Positions 7,326 to 9,713 of a DNA stretch of 9,713 nt are shown here, piece after piece. Each line of letters starts with the position of its first letter. Within the stretch, counting starts at the first letter, position 1. Made by a program: the position numbers and the translations under genes. The notes under the pieces are model-generated. The model searched no databases. It saw only the letters and a list, made by a program, of their open reading frames with translations, and was not told the origin of the DNA. This stretch comes from Prevotellaceae bacterium (GTDB lineage Bacteria > Bacteroidota > Bacteroidia > Bacteroidales > Bacteroidaceae): positions 1-9,713 of the forward strand of contig JAISIB010000120.1 of NCBI GenBank assembly GCA_031262265.1, read 5' to 3'.

Positions 7326-9128
7326 ATGAAACACTTACTGAACGTTTGCCTGCTGGCTTTGGTGGCTTTGCAGGCCGGAGCGCAGGCTTTGCCCCGCGTA
7401 GCTCCGGAATTGATGGGCGTAGATTCGCACCGCTTGGCTTATGCCGACAGTGCCATACTGGAATCTATCGCCAACAAAGAGATCCCCGGTGCCGTATTGG
7501 CCGTGGTGAAAGAAGACCGCATGATTTACTTGAAAGCTTACGGTAACAAGGAAGTATATCCTAAGACGGTGGCGATGGACGTCAACACGGTATTTGACAT
7601 GGCCTCGTGCAGTAAATCCATGTCGACGGCAGTTTCTGCATGGATACTCTTGGAACGCGGCAAAATGCGCTTGCTCGATCCCGTTAGCATGTACATTCCG
7701 GATTATCAGGACTACACGGATAGTCTCGGCCGACGCACTACGATTCGTATCGTACATTTGTTGACGCACACGTCGGGTTTGCCCGCCTACGGGCCTACGG
7801 CCGACTTGGTCGCCAAATACGGCTCGCCGAATCCCGACGGGATGATAGAATACATTGCTACTTGCCCGCGCGAATTTAAGCCGGAGACAGACTTCCAATA
7901 CAGTTGCTTGAACTACATTTCCTTGCAGCGTATCATAGAAACTATTAGCGGACAGAGCTTGCGCGACTTTGCGAAGGAGAATATCTTCGACGTGTTGGGC
8001 ATGAAGCACACGGATTATAATCCGACGGGCGAGACGCTGGAGCGCGTTGCCCCGACGGAGGTACAGAAAGACGGTACGGTGTTGCGCGGACAGGTGCACG
8101 ACCCGTTGGCACGCCTGATGATGGGCGGCATCTCGGGAAATGCGGGCATATTCTCCGACGCTAACGACATAGCGATACTGGTAGCGGCGTTGATGAACGG
8201 CGGAGCGTACAACGGCAAACGAATCCTCAGCCCGATGGCCGTACGTGCGATGACTACGGTACCGCGCGGACTCATCGGTTCCTACGGCCGCACGCCCGGA
8301 TGGGACGTGTTCTCGGACTATGCTTCGAACAACGGCGATTTGTTCGGTCGGAACACCTACGGACATACGGGATACACGGGAACATCTATCATCGTTGATC
8401 CCGACCAAAAGGTTTCGGTGATATTATTGACCGATCGTGTGCACCCGAAAGACGTAGGTTCGGTTGTTCGCCTGCGTTCCGTGGTGGCCAATGCCGTGGC
8501 CGGTGCCATCGGCTGCCCGCCCGAGCGCGTTTACTTCCCCTATTATTACCAGCGCGTAGGAGAGTTTGCCGAAGATGCGCCTATTACGAAGAAAGATATA
8601 GTCATGCTGGGCAACAGCATCACCGAGGGCGGCGGCGAACGCTTTGCGACGCTTACCAAAACAAAGCACGTGCGCAATCGCGGCATCTCGGGCGACGTAG
8701 CGATGGGCGTTTACGACCGGCTCGACCAGATACTTCCCGGTCAACCGAAGAAGATTTTCCTGATGATCGGCATCAATGACGTGTCGCAAGACCTGACGGC
8801 GGAAGAAATCGTGAGTCATATCGAAATGGTCGTGGACAAAGTGCGAAAAGAAAGTCCTAAAACCCGCCTCTACTTGGAATCTCTGATGCCCATCAACGAG
8901 AGTTTCGGACGCTATGAGCGGCTGACAGGTAAAACGTCCGTTGTGGTGGACATCAACCACCGGTTGGAGGCATTGGCCAAAGCCAAAGATATTCCGTTTC
9001 TCAATTTCTATTCCCTGTTCGCAGAGCCTAACACGGACATCCTGCGGCAAGACCTGACTGAGGACGGACTTCATCTGAACGACACCGGTTATGTCATCTG
9101 GACGAAAGCCTTGAAGAAGTATATGTAA
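7326..9128 (+). CDS. Exported two-domain hydrolase: serine beta-lactamase-type domain fused to SGNH/GDSL esterase
   Basis: A 600-residue protein with a signal peptide (MKHLLNVCLLALVALQAGAQA, cleavage near residue 20), so periplasmic or beyond. Residues about 25-410 form a class C beta-lactamase-related / S12 serine hydrolase domain. The SxxK nucleophile motif is S94-C-S-K97, the tyrosine motif is Y192-S-C-L-N (Cys where many members have Asn), and the third motif is H347-T-G349. Residues about 420-600 form an SGNH hydrolase with S431 in GNSIT, G456 in GISGD, N484 in GIND, and D580/H583 in DGLHLN, so all four blocks are present. The beta-lactamase domain may be a peptidase or esterase acting on wall peptides, and the SGNH domain an O-acetyl or acyl esterase. 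Both substrates are inferred from the operon. It starts 9 bases after murQ and is the last gene before a terminator. True antibiotic resistance is not suggested. Confidence 0.85.
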   Translation: MKHLLNVCLLALVALQAGAQALPRVAPELMGVDSHRLAYADSAILESIANKEIPGAVLAVVKEDRMIYLKAYGNKEVYPKTVAMDVNTVFDMASCSKSMSTAVSAWILLERGKMRLLDPVSMYIPDYQDYTDSLGRRTTIRIVHLLTHTSGLPAYGPTADLVAKYGSPNPDGMIEYIATCPREFKPETDFQYSCLNYISLQRIIETISGQSLRDFAKENIFDVLGMKHTDYNPTGETLERVAPTEVQKDGTVLRGQVHDPLARLMMGGISGNAGIFSDANDIAILVAALMNGGAYNGKRILSPMAVRAMTTVPRGLIGSYGRTPGWDVFSDYASNNGDLFGRNTYGHTGYTGTSIIVDPDQKVSVILLTDRVHPKDVGSVVRLRSVVANAVAGAIGCPPERVYFPYYYQRVGEFAEDAPITKKDIVMLGNSITEGGGERFATLTKTKHVRNRGISGDVAMGVYDRLDQILPGQPKKIFLMIGINDVSQDLTAEEIVSHIEMVVDKVRKESPKTRLYLESLMPINESFGRYERLTGKTSVVVDINHRLEALAKAKDIPFLNFYSLFAEPNTDILRQDLTEDGLHLNDTGYVIWTKALKKYM

Positions 9129-9150
9129 CGTCGTTCCATATCACACGAAG

Positions 9151-9177
9151 AAGCCGCTCACGAGCGGCTTTGTTATT
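9151..9177 (+). terminator. Intrinsic terminator of the MurNAc operon
   Basis: A perfect 8-bp stem AAGCCGCT / AGCGGCTT (9151-9158 and 9163-9170) with a CACG tetraloop is followed by the T-rich TGTTATT. It lies 22 bases after the stop of the last plus-strand gene. The T-tract is on the plus-strand side, so it fits termination of the operon better than of the convergent serpin. Confidence 0.75.
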
Positions 9178-9205
9178 GGCGTAACTTACGAGGATATTTG
9201 AGTAG

Positions 9206-9236
9206 TCGAGGGAGAGGATTTTCTCCTCTCCCTCGA
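9206..9236. terminator. Perfect 13-bp inverted repeat between convergent genes
   Basis: TCGAGGGAGAGGA (9206-9218) and its exact complement (9224-9236) enclose the 5-base loop TTTTC. The purine-rich arm is on the left. Neither side has a good T-tract, so it is not a textbook intrinsic terminator. It lies 51 bases beyond the serpin stop and may end or stabilise that transcript's 3' end, or act as a backstop for both directions. Confidence 0.55.
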
Positions 9237-9287
9237 TCCGCAGATAAACACGTAAAAGCAATCGTTTCCTTCGTAGAATACGCTCTT

Positions 9288-9713
9288 CTACAACTCACTC
9301 ACTCTTCCCATAAATAAGATAGTGCCCGTACTTAACTCCTTGATTGCATAGATGAACGGGTGGTGCACAAAGATATTTAGCATTCTCGGGACAGCAGAGT
9401 TCCCTTCCATTAAAACAACGGTGGCCGCGGCGGCCGTCGTCCCCGTTTCACTGACGCTGATGTATGTCTTTTGCAATACTTTTGAGATAGAGAATGGCGT
9501 ATCGCTCATCTTCGAGAAGTCGGCGTCTCCGGTAAACGCCGTCGGCATACCCAATGCCTTTAAATCGTCGTTCATCGTGCGTTCGTACTTCATGGTGAAC
9601 TTCGGTAAGTGCAGATTTGCTTTTCTTTCCCATAGACCGTTCATCCAACGCTCCCAATTCTCCGCCGTCAGCTTCTCGGTTGTCTTTTCCAACGTCAGAT
9701 CATCCTCCGGAAG
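9288..9713 (-). CDS. Serpin (serine protease inhibitor), C-terminal part
   Basis: The last 141 residues of a serpin; the frame is open to the right edge, where it reads LPEDDLTLEK, so the N-terminal two thirds lie outside. Visible landmarks are LPKFTMKYE (strand s6B/s2C region), LKALGMPTAF, the DADFSKMSD element, ISKVLQKTYISVSETGTT leading into the hinge, the hinge GTTAAAAT with Thr at P14 and four Ala at P12-P9, and the end HHPFIYAI...GTILFMGRVSEL (s4B-s5B). The small-residue hinge is the pattern of inhibitory serpins, which trap proteases by loop insertion. The reactive loop carries MEGNSAVPRM; the cleavage bond cannot be fixed by eye. Tannerella forsythia has a broad-range serpin, miropin, but I cannot say whether this is its orthologue. 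The gene converges on the MurNAc operon and is probably independent of it. Confidence 0.93.
   Translation of the reverse strand, partial: LPEDDLTLEKTTEKLTAENWERWMNGLWERKANLHLPKFTMKYERTMNDDLKALGMPTAFTGDADFSKMSDTPFSISKVLQKTYISVSETGTTAAAATVVLMEGNSAVPRMLNIFVHHPFIYAIKELSTGTILFMGRVSEL

Noticed and set aside
7599..7622. True beta-lactamase giving antibiotic resistance
   Set aside because: The S-x-x-K motif is shared by the whole S12/class C-related family; the altered tyrosine motif, SGNH fusion and wall-salvage context point elsewhere.
7335..8408. Long minus-strand open frame (357 codons) opposite the beta-lactamase domain
   Set aside because: It is rich in Arg, His and Val with no recognisable domain, lies wholly opposite a gene with clear catalytic motifs, and is explained by the codon bias of that gene.
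8424..9074. Minus-strand open frame (216 codons) opposite the SGNH domain
   Set aside because: Low-complexity, His- and Phe-rich translation with no motif; the plus-strand SGNH blocks account for the sequence.
9690..9692. TTG at 9692 as the serpin start
   Set aside because: The frame stays open upstream to the window edge and encodes matching serpin residues, so the gene is partial and continues to the right.

Overview
The window looks like Bacteroidales chromosome, most like Tannerella or a close relative. The grounds are a murT-murK-murQ gene order, weak or absent Shine-Dalgarno sites before most genes, and protein styles typical of Bacteroidota (HGSNAT-like MurT, BadF-type sugar kinase, serpin). 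T. forsythia is known to depend on external N-acetylmuramic acid (MurNAc) and to carry such a murTKQ cluster as well as a secreted or surface serpin, so the genus is a reasonable inference. I could not run a search to confirm it.

Positions 1-9128 hold six consecutive plus-strand genes that look like one operon, cut at its 5' side by the window edge: (1) an AmpG-like MFS permease (5' partial), (2) a long FAD/Fe-S D-lactate-dehydrogenase-like protein, (3) MurT, (4) MurK, (5) MurQ etherase, (6) an exported protein joining a serine beta-lactamase-type domain to an SGNH esterase domain. Gaps are 2, -4, -4, 16 and 9 bases, and the two ATGA overlaps suggest translational coupling. From 9129 to 9287 there is a short intergenic stretch with two strong hairpins. 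From 9288 to the right edge, on the minus strand and convergent, is the C-terminal end of a serpin that retains an inhibitory-type reactive loop hinge.

The genes make sense together as peptidoglycan salvage. The exported hydrolase may trim or de-esterify wall fragments, AmpG and MurT bring muropeptides and MurNAc across the inner membrane, MurK phosphorylates MurNAc, and MurQ splits MurNAc-6-phosphate into GlcNAc-6-phosphate and D-lactate. The FAD/Fe-S oxidoreductase would then be well placed to oxidise the D-lactate and feed electrons to the respiratory chain. That last link is inference from gene context, not from a substrate-specific motif.

The most unusual points are a roughly 200-residue extracytoplasmic insert in the AmpG-like permease carrying a Calx-beta-like 'NWN' motif, the likely D-lactate disposal enzyme inside the MurNAc operon, and the two-domain hydrolase. 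I saw no mobile element, tRNA, rRNA or CRISPR array.
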